Source of the DNA: Streptosporangiaceae bacterium
Lineage (GTDB): Bacteria > Actinomycetota > Actinomycetes > Streptosporangiales > Streptosporangiaceae
DNA length: 64,000 nt
Reading direction: 5' to 3'
Assembly (NCBI GenBank): GCA_025934375.1
Contig: JAICYD010000008.1
Span: forward strand, 32,975-96,974
Positions within the stretch are counted from its first letter, which is position 1; each line of letters opens with the position of its first letter. The notes beneath the pieces are model-generated. The model saw nothing but the letters and a program-made list of their open reading frames with translations. It was not told where the DNA came from and did no database searches. This document shows, one piece after another, positions 43,934-52,334 of this stretch. The translations under genes were made by a program, and so were the position numbers.

Positions 43934-44884
43934 ATGACTGACAGCCAGGCCACCACCACCCCCGGCATCCCGATGCCCGCCAAGCCCATCGACCCGCCGG
44001 GCGCCGGCGGGCTCGCCGGCTTCCGGGCGGTGCCGTCGCAGCACGCGACAGCCGTGAACCTCGGGCCGCTGCGGAACCTGCCGGGCTTCTGGGAGGGCAC
44101 GGGGTTCAACATGATCGCCCGCCCGGACTTCTCCGGCGACACCCCGAACGGGTTCTTCCTGGAGCTGAACATGCTCCGGGAGTCCATCGAGTTCACCACC
44201 ATCGGCTCCCCGGTGTTCAACCGGGGCAGCGCCCAAGACGACGTGTCGATCTACGGCGTGACCTACCTGCACCGGGTCACCGACGCCGGCAACGGCGAGG
44301 CGCTGCACATCGAGCCCGGGGTGTGGCTGACGATCCCGCCGACCACCGACCCGCCCGCCGGGCCCACCATCGCCCGGCTGGCGACCATCCCGCACGGCAA
44401 CGCCGTCTGCACGGTGGGCTTCACGCAGGAGGTCGACTCCGACAAGCTGCCGACGATCCCCCCGGCCAACACGATCCCGTTCCCGGTCGGGACCCAGCCT
44501 CCGCCGCCGGGGACCCGCAACCCCTACCCGGAGTACGACCTGAGCACGCCGAGCGCCTTCCGCACCCCGTCATTGCCGCCCGAGGTCACCCAGGCGGTAG
44601 TCGACGACCCCAACGCGATGCTGCGCGACGCCCTCCAAGGCCACGTGCTGCCGCACATCACCCGGCTGATCACCACGGCCGACCAGGCCCAGATCGGGAA
44701 CATCCCGTTCATCGTCCGCAACGCGGACACGATCAGCCTGGAGTCAGTGTTCGCCATCGAGACGGTGGAAGGCCCTGATGGCACGGAGTACCAGCAGCTG
44801 CAGTACTCCCAGACCGCGCTGCTCAACTTCCGCGGCCTGAGCTTCCCGCACGTCACCGTGGGGACCCTGATCAAGGCGTTCTGA
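43934..44884 (+). CDS. Heme-binding-like (FABP/lipocalin-type) protein, last gene of operon
   Basis: 316 residues resembling proteins annotated as heme-binding in fungi and bacteria: LGPLRNLPGFWEGTGFNMIARP, FFLELNMLRESIEFTTIGSP, DVSIYGVTYLHRVTDA, HIEPGVWLTIPPTTDP and YSQTALLNFRGLSFPHV. No signal peptide is evident. The biochemical role of the family is poorly defined, and ligand binding is inferred. It lies 16 bp after the TIM-barrel gene and ends 3 bp from the convergent response regulator. Confidence 0.75.
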   Translation: MTDSQATTTPGIPMPAKPIDPPGAGGLAGFRAVPSQHATAVNLGPLRNLPGFWEGTGFNMIARPDFSGDTPNGFFLELNMLRESIEFTTIGSPVFNRGSAQDDVSIYGVTYLHRVTDAGNGEALHIEPGVWLTIPPTTDPPAGPTIARLATIPHGNAVCTVGFTQEVDSDKLPTIPPANTIPFPVGTQPPPPGTRNPYPEYDLSTPSAFRTPSLPPEVTQAVVDDPNAMLRDALQGHVLPHITRLITTADQAQIGNIPFIVRNADTISLESVFAIETVEGPDGTEYQQLQYSQTALLNFRGLSFPHVTVGTLIKAF

Positions 44885-44887
44885 GGC

Positions 44888-45598
44888 TCACTCCCCCGCA
44901 GTGACCAGGCCGGACTCGTAGGCGAAGACGACCGCCTGCGCCCGGTCGCGCAGAGCCAGCTTCATCAGGATCCGGCCGACGTGGGTCTTGGTGGTCTGCT
45001 CGGCGATCACCAGCGCGGCGCTGATCTCCGCGTTGGACAGGCCCCGGGCGATCAGGGCTAGCACCTCGGCCTCGCGCGGGGTGAGCTGCGCCAGCGCCGC
45101 CTGTTGCTGGGTCGGCGTCGCCTGTTGCTGACGGGGCGCCTGGCGAGCGAAGTCGGCGATCAGCCGCCGCGTCACCGACGGGGCCAGCAGCGCCTCGCCC
45201 GCCGCGACCACCCGCACGGCGTGCACGAGCTCAGCGGCCGGCGCGTCCTTGAGCAGGAAGCCGCTGGCCCCCGCGCGCAGCGCCTCGTACACGTACTCGT
45301 CGAGGTCGAACGTGGTGAGCATGAGGATCCGGGGCCGCCCGTCGCCCGCGGCCCCGGGCCGCCCCGTCCGGTTCTCCGGCGGGCCGCCGAGCAGCTCGCG
45401 GGTGGCGGCCAGCCCGTCCATGACCGGCATGCGCACGTCCATCAGCACCACGTCGGGCCGCGCCTGCCGGGCCAGGCTGACCGCCTGCGCGCCGTCGGCG
45501 GCCAGCCCGGTCACCGTGATCCCGTCCTGGGCGGCCAGCAGCGCCCCGAATCCCTCCCGCACCATCGCCTGGTCATCGGCGATCAGGCAGCTAATCAC
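44888..45598 (-). CDS. NarL/LuxR-type response regulator
   Basis: 236 residues. The receiver domain has acidic pocket D8-D9 and phospho-acceptor D54 in VLMDVRMP. The C-terminal LuxR HTH is LTPREAEVLALIARGLSNAEIS. I start at GTG 45598, which overlaps the kinase stop (GTGA); the frame extends upstream to 45832, but that part is shadow of the kinase gene. It pairs with the histidine kinase and probably controls the divergent ABC exporter. Confidence 0.93.
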   Translation of the reverse strand: MISCLIADDQAMVREGFGALLAAQDGITVTGLAADGAQAVSLARQARPDVVLMDVRMPVMDGLAATRELLGGPPENRTGRPGAAGDGRPRILMLTTFDLDEYVYEALRAGASGFLLKDAPAAELVHAVRVVAAGEALLAPSVTRRLIADFARQAPRQQQATPTQQQAALAQLTPREAEVLALIARGLSNAEISAALVIAEQTTKTHVGRILMKLALRDRAQAVVFAYESGLVTAGE

Positions 45599-47127
45599 CG
45601 GGGTCCCCCCGCCCGCGGCCCGCCGGGCGCGCCCCCGCCCGGGTGCGGTCCCCCGTCCGCCGCCGGCTCCCCGCCGGCTGGCAGGCCCGCGCGCACCGCG
45701 AACCCGCCGCCGGCCCGCGGCCCGGCGGCCAGCCACCCTCCTGCCATCGCCACCCGCTCCCGCATCCCCGCCAGCCCATGACCGCCCTGCCCCTGACCAC
45801 ACTGCCCCCGACCACACTGCCCCTGACCACACTGCCCGCCGCCGGCGTCCCCATCGTCCGCGGTGCCCCCGGCGCCCGGCTCACCCGCCGCCCCCGCCTC
45901 ATTCTCAACTTTCACCGTAACGATCCCGGCTTCCTGCGCGATTGCCACCTGGATCGCGGCCCCGGCGGCATGGCGGGCGGCGTTGGACAGCGATTCCTGC
46001 ACGATCCGGTACGCCGTCAGCCCGACGACCGGCGAGGCGGCTGCCTCGTGGCCCGGCATCCGCAAGCTGATGTCCGCGCCCGCCCGGCGCGCGCCCTCCA
46101 CCAGCGCGGGCACGTCAGCCAGGCCCGGCTGCGGCAGCCGCTGCGGCTCCCGGGCACCGGGCTCGCAGCCGCGCAGCACGCCAAGCAGCCGGCGCATGTC
46201 CGTCAGCGCGTCCCTGGCCGACTGGCCCAGCGCGGCGAACTCTGCCCGGGCGCCGTCCGGCAGCCCGGTGATCCGGTACGGGGCGGTCTCCGCCTGCACC
46301 GCGATCATCGACATGTGGTGCGCCACCACGTCGTGCATCTCCCGGGCGATCCGCGCTCGTTCCTCCAGGGCGGCGCGGCGCTCCCCTTGCCGGCGCGCCT
46401 GCTCCTCATGCTCGCGGGCCAGCTCGGCGTGTTGTCCGGCTAGCACAGCTTGCTGCCGGGCCAGTTCTGCCTGGGCCGCCAGCGCCGCGTGATCCCGCCG
46501 CCAGCGCCCGGCCCCGTACAGCACGGCCGTCGCGGCGGCCAGCCCGATGGTGAGCCGCACTGCGGGCGCCAGGCCGGGCTGCCCGGCCAGCCCCAGGGAG
46601 GGCCCCCCTCCTTGCGCCCCGCGCAGGAGCGGCGCCGTCCACAGCCACACGGGGATCAGCGTCAGCCCGGCCATCCAGGCCAGGCACCACGGCCCGTAGC
46701 GGACCCCCGCGGCGGCGAAGGCGACCGCGAGCACGACGTAGAAGCCCCCGTCGGCCCGGGTCTGGCCGGGGATCAGCGGGGTGAGCAGGACGCCGAGGTA
46801 GGCCAGCCGCCAGGCGAGCAGCGAGTGGCGGGGCGTCAGCGGCAGCGCGGCCGCCACCGCCAGGACGACGGCGAGCCAGCCCAGGCCGGCGGCCACCGAC
46901 TCGCCGCCCGATCCCGGCCCCGCGTCCCCGGCCGCGACCAGCGCCACGGCGAAGGCGGCTACCAGGAGCCAGCCGGCCCAGCCGGCCGCCTGCGCCAGCC
47001 GGCCGCGCCGCGCCGAACGCCACGCGGGCGGCTCGTCGCGGCCCGCTAGGACCTGCCTGAGCGCGCTGTTCACGCAATCGAGCGTATGCGCGGGCCGGGT
47101 CCCGGCACGTCCCGCCCCGGTCGTCAT
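45595..47127 (-). CDS. NarL-family sensor histidine kinase
   Basis: 510 residues with several hydrophobic helices (about 50-205), a coiled-coil Ala/Gln/Arg linker (210-255), HisKA_3 with His265 in AREMHDVVAHH, and a HATPase domain with N382 in VQESLSNAARHA. Between the D-box strand (IVTVKVENEAG) and the G2 segment (GHGLAGMRERV) lies an expanded ATP-lid loop. It includes 15-bp repeats encoding GQCGQ units (431-446) that add three Cys. The start may be ATG 47127 or the later GTG at 47070. Confidence 0.9.
   Translation of the reverse strand: MTTGAGRAGTRPAHTLDCVNSALRQVLAGRDEPPAWRSARRGRLAQAAGWAGWLLVAAFAVALVAAGDAGPGSGGESVAAGLGWLAVVLAVAAALPLTPRHSLLAWRLAYLGVLLTPLIPGQTRADGGFYVVLAVAFAAAGVRYGPWCLAWMAGLTLIPVWLWTAPLLRGAQGGGPSLGLAGQPGLAPAVRLTIGLAAATAVLYGAGRWRRDHAALAAQAELARQQAVLAGQHAELAREHEEQARRQGERRAALEERARIAREMHDVVAHHMSMIAVQAETAPYRITGLPDGARAEFAALGQSARDALTDMRRLLGVLRGCEPGAREPQRLPQPGLADVPALVEGARRAGADISLRMPGHEAAASPVVGLTAYRIVQESLSNAARHAAGAAIQVAIAQEAGIVTVKVENEAGAAGEPGAGGTADDGDAGGGQCGQGQCGRGQCGQGQGGHGLAGMRERVAMAGGWLAAGPRAGGGFAVRAGLPAGGEPAADGGPHPGGGAPGGPRAGGPR
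45779..45838 (-). repeat. 15-bp repeats in the kinase ATP-lid loop
   Basis: Four units similar to TGACCACACTGCCCC on the plus strand, encoding Gly/Gln/Cys-rich pentapeptides in frame. Confidence 0.9.
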
Positions 47128-47207
47128 ACCACGGTACGACGCGCCGCCCGCGAGTTGGCTCTGCGTGGCGATGCCCCGGCGGCCCTGCGCTTCCTAGCGT
47201 CAGGGGC

Positions 47208-48026
47208 ATGATCTCAGTACACGGGCTCACGAAAAGCTACGGCGGCCGAATCGCCGTCGATGACCTGACCTTCGACGTCCAGCCGGGCACCGTGACCGGC
47301 TTCCTGGGGCCGAATGGCTCCGGCAAGTCCACCACGATGCGGCTGCTGCTCGGGCTGGCCGCGCCCGACGCCGGGACGGCGCTCATCGCGGGCGTCCCCT
47401 ACCGGTCGCTGCGGTGGCCGCTGCGCACCGTCGGCGCGGTGCTGGACGCGCGGGCATTCCAGCCGGGGCGCTCGGGTCGCGGGCACCTGCTCGCCCTCGC
47501 CGCCGCCGGCGGCCTCCCCCGGCAGCGCGTGGAGGAGGTGCTCACGCAGGTAGGGCTGGCCGGCGGGGAACTCGGGGACGCCGCCGGGCGGCAGGCCGGC
47601 GGGTACTCCCTGGGGATGGCCCAGCGGCTGAGCCTGGCGGCGGCGCTGCTCGGCGATCCGGCCGTGCTGCTGCTGGATGAGCCGCTCAACGGGCTGGATC
47701 CGGCCGGCGTGCACTGGATGCGGTCGCTTATCAAGGCACAGGCCGCCCAGGGCCGGACGGTCCTGGTCTCCAGCCACCTGATCAGCGAGATGGCGCTGAC
47801 CGCAGGCCCGCTGATCGTGATCGGCGGCGGCCGGCTGCTGGCCGGCACCACGGTGGCCGAGCTGACCGCGCGCGGGCGAGGCTCGCTGGAGAACGGGTTC
47901 CTCGCGCTGACCGGCGCGGCTGATTACCCAGCCGCTTTCCCCGGCGCCGTGCCCGCTCCTTCCCCGGACCACGCCCCGGCCCCCGCCCCCGCCCCCGCCC
48001 CAGGCAGCGAAAGGAACTCCCGGTGA
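47208..48026 (+). CDS. ABC exporter ATP-binding protein
   Basis: 272 residues. Walker A is GPNGSGKST, the signature is YSLGMAQRLSLAAALLG, and Walker B is VLLLDEPLNGLDPAG, with a later H-loop in LVSSHLISEM. It resembles bacitracin/lantibiotic-type or multidrug exporters controlled by NarL-type two-component systems. The C-terminal tail is an Ala-Pro 6-bp repeat (about 47976-48000). It is divergent from the kinase by 80 bp and overlaps the permease (GTGA). Confidence 0.93.
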   Translation: MISVHGLTKSYGGRIAVDDLTFDVQPGTVTGFLGPNGSGKSTTMRLLLGLAAPDAGTALIAGVPYRSLRWPLRTVGAVLDARAFQPGRSGRGHLLALAAAGGLPRQRVEEVLTQVGLAGGELGDAAGRQAGGYSLGMAQRLSLAAALLGDPAVLLLDEPLNGLDPAGVHWMRSLIKAQAAQGRTVLVSSHLISEMALTAGPLIVIGGGRLLAGTTVAELTARGRGSLENGFLALTGAADYPAAFPGAVPAPSPDHAPAPAPAPAPGSERNSR

Positions 48027-48772
48027 ACGACGGTTACACCTTCGGCCACGTGGCGCGGATGGAATGGATCAGGCTCAGGAGCCTGCGAGCCGTTCGGTGG
48101 ACTCTTGGCGGGGGGCTGGCCGCGACGATCGCGATCGGCGTGGTGGCCGGCCTGAACACCCGCAACGCGGCCGGGGACCCGACCAGCAACGTGCTCGCCG
48201 GGGTGGTCCTCGGCCAGCTGATCACCGGCGTGCTCGGCGTGCTCGCGATGACCGGCGAGTTCTCCTCGGGGATGGCCCGGGTGACGTTCGCGGCGGTGCC
48301 GCGGCGCGGGCTGGTGCTGGCCGCCAAGGCGGCCGTGTGGGGGGCGGTGTTCCTGGCGGCCGGGGAGGTCACCGTGCTGGCCTCGTTCTTCCTGGGCACC
48401 GGCGTCCTTCGCGCCGGCGTTCCGCGCCCGTCGCTGGCCACCCCCGACGTGCTCCGGGCGGTCTTGATGACCGGCGCCTACCTGGCGCTGACCGGCCTGC
48501 TTGGTCTCGCCGTGGGGGCGCTCATCCGGCATGGCGCGGCCGCGGTCGCCACCGTGGTCGGCGGGCTGTTCGTCGCCCCGCTCATCATCGGCGGGGTGGA
48601 CCGCTCGCTGGGGCCGGTGCTGCCGGAGCTGATCGCTGGCAACTCCCTGGCCGCCGTCCAGCCGGTCAGCGGGTTCAGCTGGTCGCCCTGGCTGGAGCTG
48701 GCCATCGTGGCGGCCTACCCGGCCGCCGCGCTGGCGGCCGGCGGCTGGCTCCTGGCCCGCCGGGATGTCTAG
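48023..48772 (+). CDS. ABC-2-type permease
   Basis: 249 residues with six likely transmembrane segments: LGGGLAATIAIGVVAGL, VVLGQLITGVLGVLAM, AVFLAAGEVTVLASFFLG, AYLALTGLLGLAVGALI, and others to the C-terminal AAALAAGGWLLARR. It is the membrane partner of the preceding ATPase. The substrate is unknown. Confidence 0.9.
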   Translation: MNDGYTFGHVARMEWIRLRSLRAVRWTLGGGLAATIAIGVVAGLNTRNAAGDPTSNVLAGVVLGQLITGVLGVLAMTGEFSSGMARVTFAAVPRRGLVLAAKAAVWGAVFLAAGEVTVLASFFLGTGVLRAGVPRPSLATPDVLRAVLMTGAYLALTGLLGLAVGALIRHGAAAVATVVGGLFVAPLIIGGVDRSLGPVLPELIAGNSLAAVQPVSGFSWSPWLELAIVAAYPAAALAAGGWLLARRDV

Positions 48773-48773
48773 C

Positions 48774-48810
48774 GGGCCGCGCTGCCCCCGCCAGGCGGGC
48801 AGCGCGGCCC
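48774..48810. terminator. Perfect 14-bp hairpin terminator
   Basis: GGGCCGCGCTGCCC (48774-48787) and GGGCAGCGCGGCCC (48797-48810) form a perfect stem with a 9-base loop. It lies between the convergent permease and MetE-like genes. Confidence 0.88.
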
Positions 48811-48859
48811 CGCCGCGGCGGCCCTGCCTACTAAGGACACGGCCTGCTCTAAGCACGGC

Positions 48860-49984
48860 CTAGCGGCTGCCCCACACCTCCTCGGCGGTTTCCACCACGA
48901 GGCGCAGCTTGGCGATCTGCTGATCGCGGGTCAGCGAGTTGCCGTCGAGGGTGGATGAGAAGCCGCACTGGGGGGACAGGCACAGCTGGTCGATGTCGGT
49001 GAACTTGCTGGCTTGCTCGATCCGGCGCTTGATGTCGTCCTTCGCCTCCAGCTCGCCCTGCTTGCTGGTCACCAGGCCCAGGACGACGTGCTTGCCCTTC
49101 GGCAAGAAGCGCAGCGGCTCGAAGCCGCCGGAGCGCTCGTCGTCGTACTCCATGAAGTAGCCGTCGACGTTCAGCTCGTTGAACAGCGCGTCGGCCACGA
49201 AGTCGTAGCCGCCCTGCGCGACCCACGAGGAGCGGAAGTTGCCCCGGCACATGTGCGTCGTCACCGTCATCCCGGCCGGCTTGTCGCGCAGCGCCCGGTT
49301 GATGGACTTGATGTAGGTCTCATGCTGGTGGTCGGCGTCCTCGCCGCGGCGGGTGATCTCCGCGCGCTGAGCCGGGTCATTGAGGTAGGCGAGGCTGGTG
49401 TCGTCGAGCTGGAGGTAGGTGCAGCCGAGGCCGGACAGCCGCTGGACCTCATCGGCGTAGGCGGCGCCGAGGTCGTCCCAGAACTCTTCCAGGTCCGGGT
49501 ACACGGCGTCGTCGATCGCCGCCGGCCCGCCCCGGTAGTGCACCAGGCTGGGCGCCGGGATCGTCAGCTTCGGCGTGCCGGTGGTCACGTTGTCGCGGAC
49601 GAACTCGAACGCCGGCCCGAAGATCGTGTGGTCCATCCCGAGCTTGCCGGTGACCCGGATGGCCGCGGGGGTGAACTCGATGTCGCCGCCCGCGTTGTGG
49701 AACACGCTCTTCATGCTCTGATCGGCCTTGGACACCCCGGCGATCTCGTAGATGAAGTCCATGTGCCACGAGGCCCGGCGGAACTCACCGTCGGTCACCG
49801 AGCGCAGCCCGAGGTTCTCTTGCATCCGGATGGCCTCGCGGATGGCGTCGTCCTCGGTGGCCCGCAGCTCGCCGGGCGAGATCGCGCCGCGCGCGGCCGC
49901 CTCCCGCGCCTGCAGCAAGGCGCGGGGGCGAAGCAGGCTGCCGACGTGGTCGGCGCGGAAGGGCGCAGTGGCGCGCTCGGTCAT
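48860..49984 (-). CDS. MetE-like (cobalamin-independent methionine synthase II) protein
   Basis: 374 residues matching the C-terminal catalytic half of MetE: RADHVGSLLRP start, VTDGEFRRASW, LGCTYLQLDDTSLAYL, THMCRGNF with zinc-ligand His and Cys, and LSPQCGFSSTLDGN with the second Cys. Short members like this act in methyl transfer, often outside methionine synthesis. Here it is coupled (ATGA) to an EthD-like gene inside a catabolic cluster, so substrate demethylation is one possibility. Confidence 0.88.
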   Translation of the reverse strand: MTERATAPFRADHVGSLLRPRALLQAREAAARGAISPGELRATEDDAIREAIRMQENLGLRSVTDGEFRRASWHMDFIYEIAGVSKADQSMKSVFHNAGGDIEFTPAAIRVTGKLGMDHTIFGPAFEFVRDNVTTGTPKLTIPAPSLVHYRGGPAAIDDAVYPDLEEFWDDLGAAYADEVQRLSGLGCTYLQLDDTSLAYLNDPAQRAEITRRGEDADHQHETYIKSINRALRDKPAGMTVTTHMCRGNFRSSWVAQGGYDFVADALFNELNVDGYFMEYDDERSGGFEPLRFLPKGKHVVLGLVTSKQGELEAKDDIKRRIEQASKFTDIDQLCLSPQCGFSSTLDGNSLTRDQQIAKLRLVVETAEEVWGSR

Positions 49985-50655
49985 GCCGTCACCCGCTCCC
50001 CGATCGCGTTGGCGTCCAGCGAGGTCCACGGGGTCGGGTCGAACCAGGCCGGCCAGCCGGCCTCGTTGGTCACCCGCGCGGCCGCCAGGTTCGCGCGCAG
50101 CGCGGCCAGGTCGCGGTCTACCTCGTAGACGGCCAGGTGCGTGGCGACCGTGGGGGTGGTGGGATCGATCACCTCCGGCTCGAGCCGGAACCGCCAGTTC
50201 GCCACGAACCCGGGCACCTGCGTGTTCTCGTCGGCGTGCTCGCGGTACCAGGTGACGAACTCGCCGTTGTCGAGGCCCGCGGGCGGCGCGCTGAACACCA
50301 TGTACAGGTGGTCGGCCAGCCGGGCCTCGGCCGGGTTGCCGTGCGCGTGGCAGTTGAAGGACGCGAAGGTGATGTCGGGGAACCACGCCGGCAGCTTCAT
50401 CCGGCCGGAGGCCACCTCCTTGTCCAGCTCCTTCATGACGTCCCGGGGGTTGCCCGCCAGCTCGTAGGCCGACAGGTAGCGGTGGGCCGACGGCGTCCAC
50501 TCGCCCTTGACCGTCTGCAGCCGGTAACGGCGCGCGGACACGAAGCCCGGCACCACGAGGATCTCGCTGAGGTGGAAGTCGTACCAGGAGTTGTACTCTT
50601 CGTCGGAAATCGCCTCCGGGGGCTTGCTGAACACAAGGTGCAGGTTCTCCGACAT
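49981..50655 (-). CDS. Tandem EthD/Dabb-like protein
   Basis: 224 residues containing two ferredoxin-like alpha/beta barrel repeats: LHLVFSKPPEAISDEEYNSWYDFHLSEIL and LYMVFSAPPAGLDNGEFVTWYREHADENT, about 110 residues apart. Such domains occur in EthD and in muconolactone-isomerase-like proteins and usually act on small hydrophobic catabolites. It is the first gene of a two-gene operon with the MetE-like gene. The upstream region has CTAGC/GCTAG (50681-50692) and an AT-rich motif at 50693-50710. Confidence 0.8.
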   Translation of the reverse strand: MSENLHLVFSKPPEAISDEEYNSWYDFHLSEILVVPGFVSARRYRLQTVKGEWTPSAHRYLSAYELAGNPRDVMKELDKEVASGRMKLPAWFPDITFASFNCHAHGNPAEARLADHLYMVFSAPPAGLDNGEFVTWYREHADENTQVPGFVANWRFRLEPEVIDPTTPTVATHLAVYEVDRDLAALRANLAAARVTNEAGWPAWFDPTPWTSLDANAIGERVTA

Positions 50656-50692
50656 CGGCGTCCTCCCGTGTGATCATGGCCTAGCAGGCTAG

Positions 50693-50802
50693 ATCGTATA
50701 TCGTTTGCGAGGTGCTGGCTAGGGGCCGGACCACGCCCCCGGCCAAGCACGCGGCACAGTATCCGGCCCCCCGGGGTGGCCGCTGGGCATATACCATTTG
50801 CG
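50693..50802. promoter_or_regulatory. Two related AT-rich motifs in a divergent promoter region
   Basis: TCGTATATCGTTTGCG (50694-50709) and GCATATACCATTTGCG (50787-50802) share the pattern C-R-TATA-Y-C-R-TTTGCG. They flank the promoters of the EthD-like operon (minus) and the decarboxylase-like operon (plus). They are candidate operators for the GntR regulator at 63162. Confidence 0.5.
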
Positions 50803-50876
50803 TCCCGGGTGGGTCATGATCAGCCTGTGGCCCCACCTGACGGGGATCATTCACCGACTGCAGACACGGAGGACCA

Positions 50877-51260
50877 ATGGCCGACGACGAGCTGTACGAG
50901 AAGGGAATCGCGATCCGCGAGGAGATGCTCGGCCCCGAGCACGGGCGGGCCAAGGTGGAGAGCCAGGGCGACTTCACCAGGGAGTTCGAGGAGCTGGTGA
51001 CCCGGTACTGCTTCGGCTCGGTCTGGGGCCGCGAGCAGCTCCCGCGCGGTACCCGCAGCATGCTCACCATCGCCATGCTGGTCGCGCTCGGGCGCGCCCA
51101 GGAGATCCGCTGGCACGTGAAGGGCGCGCTCAACAACGGGGTCTCCAAGGAGGAGATCCGCGAGGTCTTGATGCAGGCGGCCGTCTACTGCGGGATCCCG
51201 GCGGCGGTCGACGGCTTCCGCAACGCCTCCGCCGTGCTGGCCGAGATGGGGCTGGAATGA
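50877..51260 (+). CDS. Carboxymuconolactone decarboxylase family protein
   Basis: 127 residues: RYCFGSVWGREQLPRGTRSMLTIAML, then HVKGALNNGVSKEEIREVLMQAAVYCGIPAA, with the conserved His of the PcaC/AhpD-like family. GGAGG precedes the ATG. Close to PcaC in length and layout, but no protocatechuate genes are nearby, so a related lactone or keto-acid step is more likely. It overlaps the next gene as ATGA. Confidence 0.88.
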   Translation: MADDELYEKGIAIREEMLGPEHGRAKVESQGDFTREFEELVTRYCFGSVWGREQLPRGTRSMLTIAMLVALGRAQEIRWHVKGALNNGVSKEEIREVLMQAAVYCGIPAAVDGFRNASAVLAEMGLE

Positions 51261-52204
51261 GCGCGCCCGGGCCGGCTGGCGCACCGGTCGGGTTCGTCGG
51301 CGTCGGCAACATGGGCAAGCTGATGGCCGCCAACCTCGCCGCGGCGGGCTTCGCGCTGGTGATCAGGGACAGCGACCCCGGGGCGCAGGCCCGGTTCGTC
51401 GCCGCGCACGGCGGGACGCCCGCCGACGCGCCGGAGGCCTTCGCCGGGGTTGAGGTCGTGGTGACCATGCTGCCCGACGGCGCCGCAGTGCGCGAGGCGA
51501 TCCTGGGCTGGGAAGGCGGGATCGCCGCCGCGCTCAAGCCGGGCGCGGTGGTGCTCGACATGAGCTCCTCCGACCCGGTGGGGACCCAGGCGCTGGGCGC
51601 CGACCTCGCGCCGGCCGGCATCCGGGTGGTCGACGCGCCGGTTTCCGGCGGGATCGTCCGCGCCGGGTCCGGCACGCTGTCTCTGATGGTGGGCGGGGAC
51701 GACGAGGACGCGTTCGCGCTGGTCGCTCCGCTGCTCGCGGCGATGGGCGAGCGGATCTTCCGGACCGGGCCGCTGGGATCGGGTCACGCGATGAAGGCGC
51801 TGAACAACTTCCTCGGCGCCTCGGCGTATACGACCGCGGCGGAGGCGCTCGCCATCGGCACCCGGTTCGGCCTTGACCCGGCGGTGATGCTGGACGTCAT
51901 CAACACATCGACCGGCCGCAGCTTCAACACCGAGGTCGTGCTGAAGCAGGAGGTGATCACCGGCCGGTACGCCACCGGATTCGCGCTCGGGCTGCTGGCC
52001 AAGGACGTGGGCATCGCGGCCAGCCTGGCCGAGTCGGTGGGCGTGGACGCTCCGGCCTGCGAGCTCGTCCGCGGCCGGTGGGCACAGGCGCTGGACGGGC
52101 TCGGCTTCGCGGCCGACCACTCCGCGGCGCACCGGCAGTGGTGGCCGATCGACTTGACCGCCGCCGCCACCGCGGACCCTGCCGGGGACGAGGCGCCCGG
52201 GTGA
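51257..52204 (+). CDS. NAD(P)-dependent 3-hydroxyisobutyrate-dehydrogenase-family oxidoreductase
   Basis: 315 residues. The Rossmann GFVGVGNMGKLMAANL is at the N-terminus, then VVTMLPDGAAVREAILG, the substrate segment VVDAPVSGGIVRAGSGTLSLMVGG, and the catalytic Lys region LGSGHAMKALNNFLGA. It reduces or oxidises a beta-hydroxy acid. Translational coupling to the decarboxylase-family gene suggests consecutive steps. Confidence 0.92.
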   Translation: MSAPGPAGAPVGFVGVGNMGKLMAANLAAAGFALVIRDSDPGAQARFVAAHGGTPADAPEAFAGVEVVVTMLPDGAAVREAILGWEGGIAAALKPGAVVLDMSSSDPVGTQALGADLAPAGIRVVDAPVSGGIVRAGSGTLSLMVGGDDEDAFALVAPLLAAMGERIFRTGPLGSGHAMKALNNFLGASAYTTAAEALAIGTRFGLDPAVMLDVINTSTGRSFNTEVVLKQEVITGRYATGFALGLLAKDVGIAASLAESVGVDAPACELVRGRWAQALDGLGFAADHSAAHRQWWPIDLTAAATADPAGDEAPG

Positions 52205-52275
52205 CCTGCGCCTGAGCCGGCCGCCCCTGGGCCGCCAGGTGAGAAAACAGGAGGCCCAGGGTCTGGCTGACCACT

Positions 52276-52285
52276 TCATATATGA
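52276..52285. promoter_or_regulatory. CATATATG palindrome upstream of the SMP-30 gene
   Basis: TCATATATGA is a perfect 10-bp palindrome 50 bp before ATG 52335. It resembles the motifs near 50694, 50787, 60788 and 61019 and is unusual in this GC-rich sequence. Confidence 0.5.
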
Positions 52286-52334
52286 TTATGATCGAGCTGA
52301 CCACCGGATGTGAATGCAGGGACAGGAGTCAGCG

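Noticed and set aside
45599..45832. N-terminal extension of the response regulator
   Set aside because: Those codons overlap the histidine kinase and read WSGAV repeats and Arg/Gly-rich shadow sequence; GTG 45598 begins the receiver domain directly.
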